From contig NZ_JAMOLN010000009.1 of the NCBI RefSeq assembly GCF_024448165.1, positions 28,180 through 92,179 on the forward strand: a DNA stretch of 64,000 nucleotides, written 5' to 3'. Positions 51,881 through 61,493 of the stretch are shown here, piece by piece; the stretch's first letter is position 1, and each line of letters starts with the position of its first letter. The DNA is from Streptomyces longispororuber (GTDB lineage Bacteria; Actinomycetota; Actinomycetes; Streptomycetales; Streptomycetaceae). The translations under genes were made by a program, and so were the position numbers. The notes below the pieces were generated by a model. That model saw only the letters and a list, made by a program, of their open reading frames with translations, searched no databases and was not told the origin of the DNA.

Positions 51881-52474
51881 ATGCCGATCACACCTGCCAC
51901 CGCGGCGAACAGCTCGTCGAACGGCACCGGAGAAGCGATCTTGCTGGAACTCGTCGACGAGGACGGCAGGACGATCGGCACCGCGGAGAAGCTCGCCGCC
52001 CACCAGCCGCCGGGGCAGCTGCACAGAGCGTTCTCGGTGTTCCTCTTCGACGAGCAGGGCCGGCTCCTGCTCCAGCAGCGGGCGCTGGGCAAGTACCACT
52101 CCCCCGGCGTCTGGTCGAACACCTGCTGCGGGCACCCGTACCCGAGTGAGGCCCCGTTCGCGGCCGCGGCCCGGCGCACCTTCGAGGAGCTGGGTGTCTC
52201 GCCGTCGCTGATGGCGGAGGCCGGCACCGTGCGCTACAACCACCCGGACCCGGCGTCGGGCCTGGTGGAGCAGGAGTTCAACCACCTCTTCGTGGGCATG
52301 GTGCAGGCGCCGCTCGACCCGGACCCGGAGGAGGTCGGCGAGACGGCGTTCGTGACGGCGGCCGAGCTGGCCGAGCGGCATGCGAAGGACCCGTTCTCCG
52401 CGTGGTTCATGACCGTCCTGGACGCCGCGCGCCCCGCGGTCAGGGAGCTGACCGGTCCCGGCGCGGGCTGGTAG
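51881..52474 (+). CDS. idi: Isopentenyl-diphosphate delta-isomerase type 1
   Basis: 197 residues from ATG 51881 with AAGGA 6 nt upstream. Idi-1 motifs: catalytic Cys in NTCCGHP, Nudix segment AARRTFEELG, and the Glu pair in EQEFNHLFVG. Converts IPP to DMAPP, supplying the hopanoid operon's polyprenyl synthase. Confidence 0.94.
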   Translation: MPITPATAANSSSNGTGEAILLELVDEDGRTIGTAEKLAAHQPPGQLHRAFSVFLFDEQGRLLLQQRALGKYHSPGVWSNTCCGHPYPSEAPFAAAARRTFEELGVSPSLMAEAGTVRYNHPDPASGLVEQEFNHLFVGMVQAPLDPDPEEVGETAFVTAAELAERHAKDPFSAWFMTVLDAARPAVRELTGPGAGW

Positions 52475-52482
52475 CCGGGCGC

Positions 52483-52992
52483 TCAGACGGTCGCGGGTTT
52501 GAGGGGCAGGGCGGCCCAGATCACCTTGCCCCCGCTCGCGGTGTGCTCGACGTCGCAGACGCCGCCCGCCTCGCCGGTGATCTCCCGGACGAGCAGCAGA
52601 CCGCGGCCGCCCGTCTGGCCGCTGGTGGCCTCCAGCGCCGTGGGGCGGTAGGGGTGCTCGTCCTCCACGGAGACCCGCACCCACTCCGCCCCGACCGCGA
52701 CCTCCACGGCGAGCATCGGCGAGAGCAGGGCGGCGTGCTTCACCGCGTTCGTGACGAGCTCGGAGACGATCACGAGCAGTCCGTGCACCAGGTCGTCGGA
52801 GGCGGGCACGCCCTGCCGGGCGAGCAGTTCGCGCACCGCCCGCCTGGCCTGCGGCACGGAGGCGTCGATCGCCTGGGCGGTGAACCGCCAGACCCCCTCG
52901 TACGGCAACGGCCCGCCCGATGGCTGATCGGGGGGCACGCTCCCGTGCTCGCTCATCGTCCGGTCGCCGCCCTTGCGCTCGATTGTCACCAC
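52483..52992 (-). CDS. RsbW-type ATP-binding regulatory protein
   Basis: 169 residues from GTG 52992 (AAGGG close upstream); an ATG at 52956 is an alternative. GHKL N-box ELVTNAVKHA and G-box GRGLLLVREI mark a Streptomyces anti-sigma/anti-anti-sigma ATPase of the kind used in SigB-like partner switching or morphogenesis. No partner gene is adjacent, so its target is unknown. Confidence 0.87.
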   Translation of the reverse strand: MVTIERKGGDRTMSEHGSVPPDQPSGGPLPYEGVWRFTAQAIDASVPQARRAVRELLARQGVPASDDLVHGLLVIVSELVTNAVKHAALLSPMLAVEVAVGAEWVRVSVEDEHPYRPTALEATSGQTGGRGLLLVREITGEAGGVCDVEHTASGGKVIWAALPLKPATV

Positions 52993-53085
52993 CCTTCGAG
53001 TGTTGGGAATCAGCTGGTCCGGACCGGATGACTGACCAGAAGTCAGCGAGTATCGACGGAATTTGACCGCTGCCGCATGACCAGG

Positions 53086-53691
53086 TCAGCCCTGCGACCG
53101 GTCCTGCCCCAGTTGTTCCTCTTTCGGCGGCTCTTCAGCTTGTTCTACGAGGTGGACGATGCGCCGGCCGCCGAGGCCCATGGCCAGCAGGCCCAGGCCG
53201 TCGAAGAGCAGGGCGAGCGAGAAGAAGAAGCCCAGGACGTACCGGCTGGACTCCGGCCAGTTGCCGAGGACCAGCACGCCGAGCAGGATGCCGAACGCGC
53301 CCTGCACCAGCGTCCAGCCGAACTGCGGCCCCCGTACGACGAGTCCGCCCACGAGCCGGAACACTCCGCCGGTGAGGAAGAGCAGGGCCGCGAACATGGT
53401 GAGGGCCTCGGCCGTGCCCTCGGGGTGGCGGATCACGACGACGCCGGCCGCGAGATTCAGGGCGGCGACCACGACGGCGAGCCAGAAGAAGCTGGTGCCG
53501 CGCGACTGGATCGCGTGCAGCAGGCCGACGAGTCCGCCGATCAGCAGCAGCCAGCCGAAGAGCAGCATCGAGGTCAGGGTGGCGAACGCGGTGTAGGCGA
53601 GGCCGATCAGACCGGCGAGGACGAGCAGTCCGCCGAGCACGGCGAGCCAGCCGAGACCCCGCCTCAGTTTCTTGTTCTGTGCTTCGGGCAT
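53086..53691 (-). CDS. HdeD-like DUF308 membrane protein
   Basis: 201 residues from ATG 53691 with GGAGG 7 nt upstream. Six hydrophobic segments with the paired DUF308/HdeD pattern (LGWLAVLGGLLVLAGLIGLA, LLFGWLLLIGGLVGLLHAI, FGILLGVLVLGNWP). HdeD proteins are linked to acid resistance in enterics; role here unknown. The C-terminal tail is acidic. Confidence 0.9.
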   Translation of the reverse strand: MPEAQNKKLRRGLGWLAVLGGLLVLAGLIGLAYTAFATLTSMLLFGWLLLIGGLVGLLHAIQSRGTSFFWLAVVVAALNLAAGVVVIRHPEGTAEALTMFAALLFLTGGVFRLVGGLVVRGPQFGWTLVQGAFGILLGVLVLGNWPESSRYVLGFFFSLALLFDGLGLLAMGLGGRRIVHLVEQAEEPPKEEQLGQDRSQG

Positions 53692-53761
53692 GGGCGCCTC
53701 CCGTCCTGTCGGCACCCCCTTCCCGATCGTACGTTCGCCCGGGGCGGATAGCATCCGGCGC

Positions 53762-54511
53762 ATGTCCGAGCTGTCACCGCCCCAGATCACGTACTCCGTC
53801 GCGGACGGGGTGGCCACCGTCGTCATCGACCATCCGGCCAAGCGCAACGCCATGACCGACACCATGTGGGCCGCGCTGCCGCCGCTGCTCGCGGGGCTCG
53901 CGGCGGATCCGGCGGTGCGGGCCGTGGTGCTCACCGGGGCCGGTGAGACGTTCTGCGCGGGCGCCGACATCTCGACGCTCAAGGCCGGTGCGGCACAGGG
54001 GCTCGCGGTGGCGGCCGAGGAAGCGCTCGCGGCGTTCCCGAAGCCGACGCTCGCCGTGGTGCGCGGCTACTGCGTGGGCGGCGGCAGCCAGCTGGCGGCC
54101 GCCTGCGATCTGCGGTTCGCCGCCGAGGGCGCCCTGTTCGGGGTGACCCCGGCCAAGCTCGGCATCGTCTATCCGGCGTCGTCGACGCGGCGGCTCGCCT
54201 CGCTCGTGGGCCCGGCGACCGCCAAGTACCTTTTGTTCTCGGGTGAGTTGATCGACACGGAGCGGGCGTTGCGGTCCGGCTTCGTGGACGAGGTGTGGGC
54301 CGGGGCCGAGCTGGACAAGCGGGTCGCCGAGTTCACACGGGTGCTCGCCGCCCGCTCGCAGCTGACGCAGGCGGCGGCGAAGGAGTTCGCGGCAGGGCGC
54401 ACGGACCGGGACGCGTACTGGGCCGAGCAGGCCCGCGGCAGCGGCGACACCGCGGAGGGGGTCGCCGCCTTCCTGGAGCGCCGGGCCCCGGACTTCACCT
54501 GGACCGTGTGA
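53762..54511 (+). CDS. Crotonase-fold protein lacking the usual catalytic glutamates
   Basis: 249 residues from ATG 53762. Crotonase oxyanion segments GETFCAGADI and GYCVGGGSQLAAACDLRFA are present. Where hydratases have GGGCE and the second Glu (xPE), this protein has GGGSQ and TPA (FGVTPAKLG), so both glutamates are absent. It should bind acyl-CoA but is unlikely to hydrate enoyl-CoA; isomerase, decarboxylase or other crotonase activity is possible. Confidence 0.88.
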   Translation: MSELSPPQITYSVADGVATVVIDHPAKRNAMTDTMWAALPPLLAGLAADPAVRAVVLTGAGETFCAGADISTLKAGAAQGLAVAAEEALAAFPKPTLAVVRGYCVGGGSQLAAACDLRFAAEGALFGVTPAKLGIVYPASSTRRLASLVGPATAKYLLFSGELIDTERALRSGFVDEVWAGAELDKRVAEFTRVLAARSQLTQAAAKEFAAGRTDRDAYWAEQARGSGDTAEGVAAFLERRAPDFTWTV

Positions 54512-54523
54512 TCCCGCTGCCCG

Positions 54524-55159
54524 TCACGTCAGGATGAACCGGCTCTTGGTGCGGAACTCCTCGACGAGATGGGCGGGCGCCTTCTGCGGGGAGCCCGCGT
54601 CGTAGGGCGGCTGCGGATCGTACTCGGTGAGCAGCTGCACGGCCTGGGCGTGCTCGTCGCCCGCGATCCGGCCGAGCAGCGTCAGCCCCATGTCGATGCC
54701 GGACGACACCCCGGCCGCGGTGACGTACTTGCCGTCGAGGACGACACGCTCCCCCGTCGGCTCCGCGCCGAACTGCTTCAGGAAGTCCAGGGCCAGCCAG
54801 TGCGAGGTGGCGCGGCGCCCCGCGAGCAGTCCCGCGGCGGCCAGCAGCAGCGATCCGGTGCACACGGACGTCGTCCAGGTGCTGTGCGCGTCGGCCTCGC
54901 GCAGCCAGGCCAGCAGCGCCTCGTTCTCCATCTGCGGGGTCTGCCCGGGGCCGCCGGGGACGATCACGATGTCCGGGTGCGGCACCTCGGCGAAGGACCG
55001 GTCGGCGACGAGCGCGAGCCTGCCGGTGTCGCTGCGCACCGGTCCGCGCTCCTCGGCGACGAAGACGAGGTCGGCGTCGGGCAGGCGCCCGAGGGTCTCG
55101 TAGGGGCCGACGGCGTCGAGGGCGGTGAAGCGGTCGAAGAGGACGACGGCGATCTGCAT
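54524..55159 (-). CDS. DJ-1/PfpI family protein
   Basis: 211 residues from ATG 55159 with AAGGGA upstream. Nucleophile elbow TSVCTGSLLLAAAG (Cys) and RRATSHWLALDFLKQFG with YVTAAGVSSGIDMGLTL mark a class I glutamine-amidotransferase-like DJ-1 protein. Related to isonitrile hydratase and chaperones; the substrate is unknown. It follows the GlxA gene by 25 bp and shares its DJ-1 domain type. Confidence 0.9.
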   Translation of the reverse strand: MQIAVVLFDRFTALDAVGPYETLGRLPDADLVFVAEERGPVRSDTGRLALVADRSFAEVPHPDIVIVPGGPGQTPQMENEALLAWLREADAHSTWTTSVCTGSLLLAAAGLLAGRRATSHWLALDFLKQFGAEPTGERVVLDGKYVTAAGVSSGIDMGLTLLGRIAGDEHAQAVQLLTEYDPQPPYDAGSPQKAPAHLVEEFRTKSRFILT

Positions 55160-55184
55160 GGAGTTCCCTTCCATGGTCGGACGG

Positions 55185-56150
55185 TCAGGTGGTGGCGCGC
55201 GGCGCGTGGAACCGGCGGCGGTACTCCGCCGGTGACGTGCCGAGGGTCTTGAGGAAGGCGCGGCGCATCGCTTCCGAGGTGCCGTAGCCGGTGGACCGGG
55301 AGATCTCCTCCACGCCGTCCGTGGTGTCCTCCAGGAGCCGGCGGGCGTGTTCCACCCGGACGCGCTCCACGTACTTGCCGGGGGTCAGGCCGGTCTCGGA
55401 CTGGAAGGCGCGGGCGAAGTGCCGGGGCGAGAGGCGGGCGCGGGCCGCCAGGGAGTCCACCGACAGGTCGTGGCCGGGGTGCTCGGTGATCCACTGCTGG
55501 ACCTCGCGGAGCGGCTCGCGGCGGGCCGTCTGGGCGGCGAGCTGGGCGCTGAACTGGGCCTGGTTCCCCGGGCGGCGGAGGAAGACGACGAGGTGGCGGG
55601 CGATCGTGAGGGCCACGTCCCTGCCGTGGTCCTCCTCGACGAGCGCGAGGGCGAGATCGATGCCCGCGGTGACGCCGGCGGACGTGGCCACGTTCCCGTC
55701 GCGTACGTAGATGGGGTCGGGGTCGACCTCGATCTCCGGGTGGTCCTGCGCCAGCTTGGCGCAGTACGCCCAGTGGGTCGTGGCCCGGCGGCCGTCGAGG
55801 AGGCCCGCGCGGGCGAGCAGGATGGCGCCGGTGCAGACCGAGACGATCCGCTCGGCGCGCGGGGCGGCCGTGCGCAGCCAGTCGACCAGCCGGGGGTCGG
55901 GGGTGCGCGTGCCCTGGCCGCCGGGGACCAGCAGGGTGTGCGGGGCCGGGGCGTCCGCCAGGGCGTGGTCGGGCACCAGGGTCAGACCGCTCGACGTGCG
56001 CACCGCGGCCCCGTCCAGGGAGGCCGTGCGGACCCGGTACCCGGCGGTGCCGGTGGCCGGTCCCGCTCCCGCGAACACCTCGACGGGGCCGGTGACGTCG
56101 AGGCTCTGGACGTCGTCGAAGAGGAGGACCAGGACGGTGCGTGGCGGCAT
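55185..56150 (-). CDS. GlxA-family transcriptional regulator (DJ-1 + AraC)
   Basis: 321 residues from ATG 56150. DJ-1-like N-terminal half (VLVLLFDDVQSLDVTGPVEVF, VSVCTGAILLARAG) and an AraC double helix-turn-helix at the C-terminus (VDSLAARARLSPRHFARAFQSETGLTPGKYVERVRVEHARRLLE). Probably regulates itself and the downstream DJ-1 gene. An imperfect 16-bp palindrome centred on CCATGG (56170-56185) lies 20 bp upstream. Confidence 0.92.
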   Translation of the reverse strand: MPPRTVLVLLFDDVQSLDVTGPVEVFAGAGPATGTAGYRVRTASLDGAAVRTSSGLTLVPDHALADAPAPHTLLVPGGQGTRTPDPRLVDWLRTAAPRAERIVSVCTGAILLARAGLLDGRRATTHWAYCAKLAQDHPEIEVDPDPIYVRDGNVATSAGVTAGIDLALALVEEDHGRDVALTIARHLVVFLRRPGNQAQFSAQLAAQTARREPLREVQQWITEHPGHDLSVDSLAARARLSPRHFARAFQSETGLTPGKYVERVRVEHARRLLEDTTDGVEEISRSTGYGTSEAMRRAFLKTLGTSPAEYRRRFHAPRATT

Positions 56151-56169
56151 GACCTCATTCTTCGGCCGG

Positions 56170-56185
56170 TGCCGCCATGGCCGCA
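56170..56185. promoter_or_regulatory. Imperfect palindrome upstream of the GlxA-type gene
   Basis: TGCCGCCATGGCCGCA matches its own reverse complement at 14 of 16 bases. Position near the start codon suits autoregulation. Confidence 0.35.
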
Positions 56186-56240
56186 ATGACGAGTTCCCCT
56201 CCTTTCCTGCCATGGTCGGGTCCCCCGCGTCGCCACCCGT

Positions 56241-56254
56241 ACCAACCGGTCGGT
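56241..56254. promoter_or_regulatory. ACCnACCGGTnGGT palindrome before the SCO6745-family gene
   Basis: ACCAACCGGTCGGT, 12 of 14 symmetric, ends 12 bp before the start codon. Typical TetR- or MarR-like operator geometry; regulator unknown. Confidence 0.4.
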
Positions 56255-56265
56255 AACGTGCGGGC

Positions 56266-57141
56266 ATGACTCCTGACCCGCGCCTTCGTGACGCCCGCCG
56301 CTGTCACAACGTGCTCAACCCGTTCCACTCGACGCACTACTTCTCGCCCGACCTGGGCAGAGAACTGGCCGCGGTCGGCGTGCCGGACCGCAGCGCCGCC
56401 TACCTCGCGGTGCGATCCGCCCCGATGGGCGCCGTCGGAGCCGGCACGGTGACGGCCACCTTCTACAACTTCAAGCACGACCTGGTCGCGCGGCACGTGC
56501 CCGAGGTGTGGAAGGCCGCGTCCCCGGAGACCGTCCTCGCGGCACGCGCGCGTGCCGTCGACACGACGCTGCGCCGGCTGCTCGGCGACGAGGTGCTCGC
56601 CTCCAAGGAGATGGCCGAGGCCGCCGCACTCGCCCTGCGCGCGACCGAGGCGTGCACCCGGCACGCCCGGCCGCTGTACGCGGCCCACGCCGACCTGCCG
56701 GTCCCCGAGGCGCCGCACATGGCGTACTGGCACGCCGCGACCCTGCTGCGCGAGCACCGCGGCGACGGTCACCTCGCCGCGCTGCTGGCCGCGGGACTCG
56801 ACCCGGTGGAGGCCCTCGTCAGCCACGTCGCGACCGGCAAGGGCATGGCACCGAAGTTCCTGCTCGCCACGCGCGGCTGGAGCCGCGACGAGTACGACGC
56901 GGCGGCCGGCCGGCTGCGCGCCCGTGGACTCCTCGCCGCCGACGAGGAGTTGACGCTCACCGAGGAGGGCGTCCGGCTGCGCGCCGAGATCGAGACACGC
57001 ACGGACGTCCTGGACCACGCCCCGTACGAGCACCTCGGCGAGGACGGCGTGGCCCGGCTAACCGAGCTGGCCGCGGGGTTCATCGGGGCGGCGCTGGAGA
57101 ACGGGGCGTTCCCCGCGGACCTGATCGGCAAGGCCGCCTGA
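56266..57141 (+). CDS. SCO6745-family protein
   Basis: 291 residues from ATG 56266. All-helical, Ala/Leu rich, with [22 protein letters not shown] near the N-terminus and, around residues 200-245, a possible winged helix ([34 protein letters not shown]). This matches a family named after S. coelicolor SCO6745. Function unknown; the winged-helix-like end suggests ligand or DNA binding, but the N-terminal part is not of a known regulator type. Confidence 0.85.
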   Translation: MTPDPRLRDARRCHNVLNPFHSTHYFSPDLGRELAAVGVPDRSAAYLAVRSAPMGAVGAGTVTATFYNFKHDLVARHVPEVWKAASPETVLAARARAVDTTLRRLLGDEVLASKEMAEAAALALRATEACTRHARPLYAAHADLPVPEAPHMAYWHAATLLREHRGDGHLAALLAAGLDPVEALVSHVATGKGMAPKFLLATRGWSRDEYDAAAGRLRARGLLAADEELTLTEEGVRLRAEIETRTDVLDHAPYEHLGEDGVARLTELAAGFIGAALENGAFPADLIGKAA

Positions 57142-57200
57142 CGTCCCAGCACGTCTGGGCACGTCTGAGCACGGCGGGGCACGGCGGGGCACGGCGCCCG
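57141..57200. repeat. Six 10-bp tandem units after the SCO6745-family gene
   Basis: ACG(T/G)CnGGGC-type decamers repeat six times without gaps, beginning at the stop codon; units 4 and 5 are identical. No terminator is otherwise visible between this gene and tex. Confidence 0.7.
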
Positions 57201-57295
57201 GCGCGTCTGCCCCGGTCGGCGCCCTGATCCCCCGTTGTCGGTGTCACCTGCCACAATTGCCGCGCAACCTCATTCGACATAGGCGGTACGGGATC

Positions 57296-59710
57296 GTGGC
57301 GACACCCACTGTTGGGTCCATCGAAGGCAGGATTGCCGAAGAACTCGGCGTACGGGAGCGGCAGGTGAAGGCCGCCGTCGACCTCCTTGACGGCGGTTCG
57401 ACGGTGCCCTTCATCGCTCGTTACCGCAAGGAGGCGACGGAGTCGCTCGACGACGCCCAGCTGCGCACCCTGGAGGAGCGGCTGCGGTATCTGCGCGAGC
57501 TGGAGGAGCGGCGCGCCGCCGTCCTCGACTCGGTGCGCGAGCAGGGCAAGCTGACCGAGGAGCTGGAGGCGCAGATCCGCGCCGCCGACACCAAGGCGCG
57601 CCTGGAGGACATCTATCTGCCGTTCAAGCCGAAGCGGCGGACGAAGGCGCAGATCGCCCGCGAGGCGGGCCTCGAACCGCTGGCGGAGGGGCTGCTCGGC
57701 GATCCGACGGTCGACCCCCAGGCCGCCGCGGCCGCGTTCGTCGACGCCGACAAGGGCGTCGCGGACCCGCAGGCCGCGCTCGACGGCGCGCGGGCCATCC
57801 TCACCGAGCGGTTCTCCGAGGACGCCGACCTGATCGGTGAGCTGCGCGAGCGCATGTGGGTGCGCGGACGGCTCGCGGCGAAGGTGAAGTCGGGCAAGGA
57901 GGAGGCGGGCGCCAAGTTCGCCGACTACTTCGACTTCGCGGAGCCCTTCAAGGAGCTTCCCTCGCACCGCATCCTCGCGATGCTGCGCGGCGAGAAGGAG
58001 GATGTGCTCGAACTCGTCCTGGAGCCCGAGGAGCCGGTCGAGGAAGGTCCTTCGTCGTACGAGCCGATCGTGGCCGACCGGTTCGGGATCAGGAACCAGG
58101 GGCGTCCGGGCGACAAGTGGCTGCAGGACACGGTCCGTTGGGCGTGGCGCACCCGCATCCTGGTGCACCTCGGCATCGACCTGCGGCTGCGGCTGCGCAC
58201 GGCCGCCGAGGACGAGGCGGTGAAGGTGTTCGCGGCGAACCTGCGGGACCTGCTGCTCGCCGCCCCCGCGGGCACGCGCGCGACGCTGGGCCTCGACCCC
58301 GGTTTCCGTACGGGCGTGAAGGTGGCGGTCGTCGACGCGACGGGCAAGGTCGTGGCGACCGACGTCATCCACCCGCACGTCCCGGCGAACCGCTGGGACG
58401 AGGCGATCGCCAAGCTGGCGCGGCTCTCCAAGGAGCACGCGGTCGACCTGATCGCGATCGGCAACGGCACGGCGTCGCGCGAGACCGACAAGCTCGCGGG
58501 TGAACTCATCTCCAAGCACCCGGAGTTGAAGCTCACCAAGGTGATGGTGTCCGAGGCGGGTGCCTCGGTGTACTCGGCCTCCGCGTTCGCCTCGCAGGAG
58601 CTGCCGGACATGGACGTGTCGCTGCGCGGCGCCGTGTCCATCGCGCGGCGCCTCCAGGACCCGCTGGCCGAGCTGGTGAAGATCGACCCGAAGTCGATCG
58701 GCGTCGGGCAGTACCAGCACGACCTGAGCGAGGTGAAGCTGTCCCGTTCGCTGGACGCGGTGGTCGAGGACTGTGTGAACGGGGTGGGGGTCGATGTGAA
58801 CACCGCCTCCGCGCCGCTCCTCGCGCGCGTGTCGGGCATCGGCGCGGGCCTTGCGGAGAACATCGTGGCGCACCGCGACGCGAACGGCCCGTTCGGCAAC
58901 CGCAAGGGCCTCAAGGACGTCGCCCGGCTCGGCCCGAAGGCGTACGAGCAGTGCGCGGGCTTCCTGCGGATCCGGGGCGGCGACGACCCGCTGGACGCGT
59001 CGTCCGTGCACCCGGAGGCGTATCCCGTGGTGCGGCGGATGGCCACGTCGACCGGGGGCGAGGTCGGTTCGCTGATCGGCGACACGGGGAGGCTGCGCTC
59101 GCTCAAGGCGGCGGACTACGTGGACGACACGTTCGGTCTGCCGACCGTGACGGACATCCTGAAGGAGCTGGAGAAGCCGGGGCGCGACCCGCGGCCCGCC
59201 TTCAAGACGGCCACCTTCAAGGAGGGCGTCGAGAAGATCTCCGACCTGGAGTCGGGGATGGTCCTGGAGGGCGTGGTGACGAACGTCGCCGCCTTCGGGG
59301 CGTTCATCGACATCGGTGTGCACCAGGACGGGCTGGCCCATGTGTCGGCGCTGTCGCGGACGTTCGTGAAGGACCCGCGCGACGTGGTGAAGCCCGGTGA
59401 CATCGTCAAGGTGAAGGTCCTCGACATCGACGTGCCGCGCAAGCGGATCTCGCTGACGCTGCGGCTCGACGACGACGCCGCCTCCGGCGGTCAGCGGGGG
59501 TCGCGCGGGCAGGGCGAGCGGGACGGTGGCCGGGGCCGTGGTGGTGACCGTGACCGGAAGCCGCCGCAGCAGAAGTCCCGCCGGGGTGGTTCCGGCGGTT
59601 CGGGTGGTGCCGGTGGTTCCGGTGGCGGCGGTGGCGGTCGGCCGCGGTCCGCTCCGGCCGCGGCGAACTCGGCCATGGCCGATGCGCTGCGCAAGGCGGG
59701 GCTGGCCTAG
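57296..59710 (+). CDS. tex: Tex-family RNA-binding protein
   Basis: 804 residues from GTG 57296. Domain order: N-terminal helical Tex region ([42 protein letters not shown]), YqgF-like RNase H fold ([18 protein letters not shown]), helix-hairpin-helix ([27 protein letters not shown]) and S1 domain ([37 protein letters not shown]), then a Gly/Arg-rich tail. Tex binds RNA and acts in transcription processes. TTGCCG (57257) and TAGGCG (57280) spaced by 17 bp suggest a promoter giving a very short leader. Confidence 0.95.
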   Translation: MATPTVGSIEGRIAEELGVRERQVKAAVDLLDGGSTVPFIARYRKEATESLDDAQLRTLEERLRYLRELEERRAAVLDSVREQGKLTEELEAQIRAADTKARLEDIYLPFKPKRRTKAQIAREAGLEPLAEGLLGDPTVDPQAAAAAFVDADKGVADPQAALDGARAILTERFSEDADLIGELRERMWVRGRLAAKVKSGKEEAGAKFADYFDFAEPFKELPSHRILAMLRGEKEDVLELVLEPEEPVEEGPSSYEPIVADRFGIRNQGRPGDKWLQDTVRWAWRTRILVHLGIDLRLRLRTAAEDEAVKVFAANLRDLLLAAPAGTRATLGLDPGFRTGVKVAVVDATGKVVATDVIHPHVPANRWDEAIAKLARLSKEHAVDLIAIGNGTASRETDKLAGELISKHPELKLTKVMVSEAGASVYSASAFASQELPDMDVSLRGAVSIARRLQDPLAELVKIDPKSIGVGQYQHDLSEVKLSRSLDAVVEDCVNGVGVDVNTASAPLLARVSGIGAGLAENIVAHRDANGPFGNRKGLKDVARLGPKAYEQCAGFLRIRGGDDPLDASSVHPEAYPVVRRMATSTGGEVGSLIGDTGRLRSLKAADYVDDTFGLPTVTDILKELEKPGRDPRPAFKTATFKEGVEKISDLESGMVLEGVVTNVAAFGAFIDIGVHQDGLAHVSALSRTFVKDPRDVVKPGDIVKVKVLDIDVPRKRISLTLRLDDDAASGGQRGSRGQGERDGGRGRGGDRDRKPPQQKSRRGGSGGSGGAGGSGGGGGGRPRSAPAAANSAMADALRKAGLA

Positions 59711-59734
59711 GCGCCGTAGGGGCTGATGTCTCAT

Positions 59735-59793
59735 GGGGAACTGCGGGCCGGTCGTGGCCGGTCGCGCAGTTCCCCGCGCCCCTGAAGGGGCGC
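59735..59793. terminator. Double hairpin between tex and the ABC-F gene
   Basis: First hairpin: GGGGAACTGCG at 59735-59745 pairs with 59765-59775 (11 bp). Second: GCGCCCC-TGAA-GGGGCGC at 59776-59793. This combination is a recurrent extragenic element in Streptomyces. Placed between convergent genes, it likely stops transcription both ways. Confidence 0.85.
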
Positions 59794-59826
59794 CCTCGTC
59801 CGGGGCTCGGGCTTTCGGGGCTCGGG

Positions 59827-61464
59827 CTAGACCTCCGTCACCTTTCCCTCTGCCACCTCGAAGCGCCTCGTCGTGCGGACCGCGTTCAGCATTCTGCGGT
59901 CGTGGGTGACCAGGAGGAGGGTGCCCTCGTAGGACTCCATGGCCGATTCGAGCTGTTCGATCGCCGGGAGGTCCAGGTGGTTCGTCGGCTCGTCGAGGAC
60001 CAGGAGGTTGACGCCCCGGCCCTGGAGGAGCGCGAGGGCGGCCCGGGTGCGTTCGCCGGGTGAGAGCGTTGCCGCGGGGCGCAGGACGTGGTCCGCCTTG
60101 AGGCCGAACTTGGCGAGCAGCGTGCGGACCTCGGCCGGCTCCGTGTCGGGGACCGCCGCGCAGAATGCGTCGAGCAGGGCCTCCGGGCGGTGGAACAGGG
60201 CGCGGGCCTGGTCGACCTCGCCGACCACGACGCCCGAACCGAGCGTCGCGTGGCCGGAGTCGAGCGGAAGCCGGCCGAGCAGGGCGCCGAGGAGCGTCGA
60301 CTTGCCCGACCCGTTCGCCCCGGTGATCGCGACGCGGTCGGCCCAGTCGATCTGGAGGGTGACCGGTCCGAAGGCGAAGTCCCCGCGGCGCAGTTCGGCG
60401 TCGCGCAGGGAGGCGACCACGGCGCCGGAGCGCGGGGCCGCCGCGATCTCCATCCGCAGCTCCCACTCCTTGCGGGGCTCGTCGACCACGTCGAGGCGCT
60501 CGATCATGCGCTGCGTCTGACGGGCCTTGGCGGCCTGCTTCTCGCTGGACTCGCTGCGGAACTTGCGGCCGATCTTGTCGTTGTCCGTCGACTTGCGCCG
60601 CGCGTTCTTGACGCCCTTGTCCATCCAGGAGCGCTGCATCTGGGCGCGGCCTTCGAGCGCCGACTTCTTGTCCGCGTACTCCTCGTACTCGTCGCGGGCG
60701 TGCCGCCGGGCGACCTCGCGCTCCTCCAGGTAGGCGTCGTAGCCGCCTCCGTAGAGGTTGATCTGCTGCTGGGCGAGGTCGAGTTCGAGGACCTTGGTGA
60801 CGGTGCGGGTGAGGAACTCGCGGTCGTGGCTGACGACGACGGTGCCCGCGCGCAGTCCGCGGACGAAGTTCTCCAGGCGCTCCAGACCTTCCAGGTCGAG
60901 GTCGTTCGTGGGCTCGTCCAGGAGGAAGACGTCGTACCGGGACAGGAGCAGCGACGCGAGGCCCGCCCGCGCCGCCTGGCCGCCGGACAGCGACGTCATG
61001 GTCTGGTCGAGGCCGACGGTGAGGCCCAGCTGCTCGGCGACCTCCTCGGCGCGCTCGTCGAGGTCGGCGCCGCCGAGGTGCAGCCAGCGGTCCAGGCTCG
61101 TGGCGTACGCGTCGTCGGCGCCCGGTGCGCCGTCGACCAGGCCCTGGGTGGCCTCGTCCATGACGCGCTGGGCCTCGGCCACGCCGGTGCGGCGGGCCAG
61201 GAACTCCCGGATCGTCTCGCCGGGGCGGCGGTCGGGCTCCTGCGGGAGGTGGCCGACGGCCGCGGTCGGCGGGGAGAGCCGCAGCTCGCCCTCCTCCGGG
61301 GTGGCGAGGCCCGCGAGGAGGCGGAGCAGGGTGGACTTCCCTGCTCCGTTGGCACCGACGAGCCCGATCACGTCACCGGGGGCGACGACGAGGTCGAGGC
61401 CGGAGAAGAGCGAGCGGTCGCCGTGACCGGCGGCGAGGTTCTTGGCTACGAGAGTGGCAGTCAT
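59827..61464 (-). CDS. ABC-F family ATPase
   Basis: 545 residues from ATG 61464. Two ABC domains: Walker A GANGAGKST and GANGSGKST, signatures LSGGQAAR and LSPGERTR, Walker B VFLLDEPTND and LLVLDEPTNH, and the inter-domain linker rich in Lys/Arg (~residues 235-300). No membrane segments. ABC-F proteins act on ribosomes, some giving antibiotic resistance. Which subgroup this is cannot be told by eye. Confidence 0.93.
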   Translation of the reverse strand: MTATLVAKNLAAGHGDRSLFSGLDLVVAPGDVIGLVGANGAGKSTLLRLLAGLATPEEGELRLSPPTAAVGHLPQEPDRRPGETIREFLARRTGVAEAQRVMDEATQGLVDGAPGADDAYATSLDRWLHLGGADLDERAEEVAEQLGLTVGLDQTMTSLSGGQAARAGLASLLLSRYDVFLLDEPTNDLDLEGLERLENFVRGLRAGTVVVSHDREFLTRTVTKVLELDLAQQQINLYGGGYDAYLEEREVARRHARDEYEEYADKKSALEGRAQMQRSWMDKGVKNARRKSTDNDKIGRKFRSESSEKQAAKARQTQRMIERLDVVDEPRKEWELRMEIAAAPRSGAVVASLRDAELRRGDFAFGPVTLQIDWADRVAITGANGSGKSTLLGALLGRLPLDSGHATLGSGVVVGEVDQARALFHRPEALLDAFCAAVPDTEPAEVRTLLAKFGLKADHVLRPAATLSPGERTRAALALLQGRGVNLLVLDEPTNHLDLPAIEQLESAMESYEGTLLLVTHDRRMLNAVRTTRRFEVAEGKVTEV

Positions 61465-61493
61465 CAGGGCGTCGATCCTAGTCGGCGCCGGTT

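Noticed and set aside
57080..60466. 1128-codon minus-strand frame
   Set aside because: Antisense shadow of tex plus an out-of-frame ABC-F segment; low-complexity Arg/His/Val composition.
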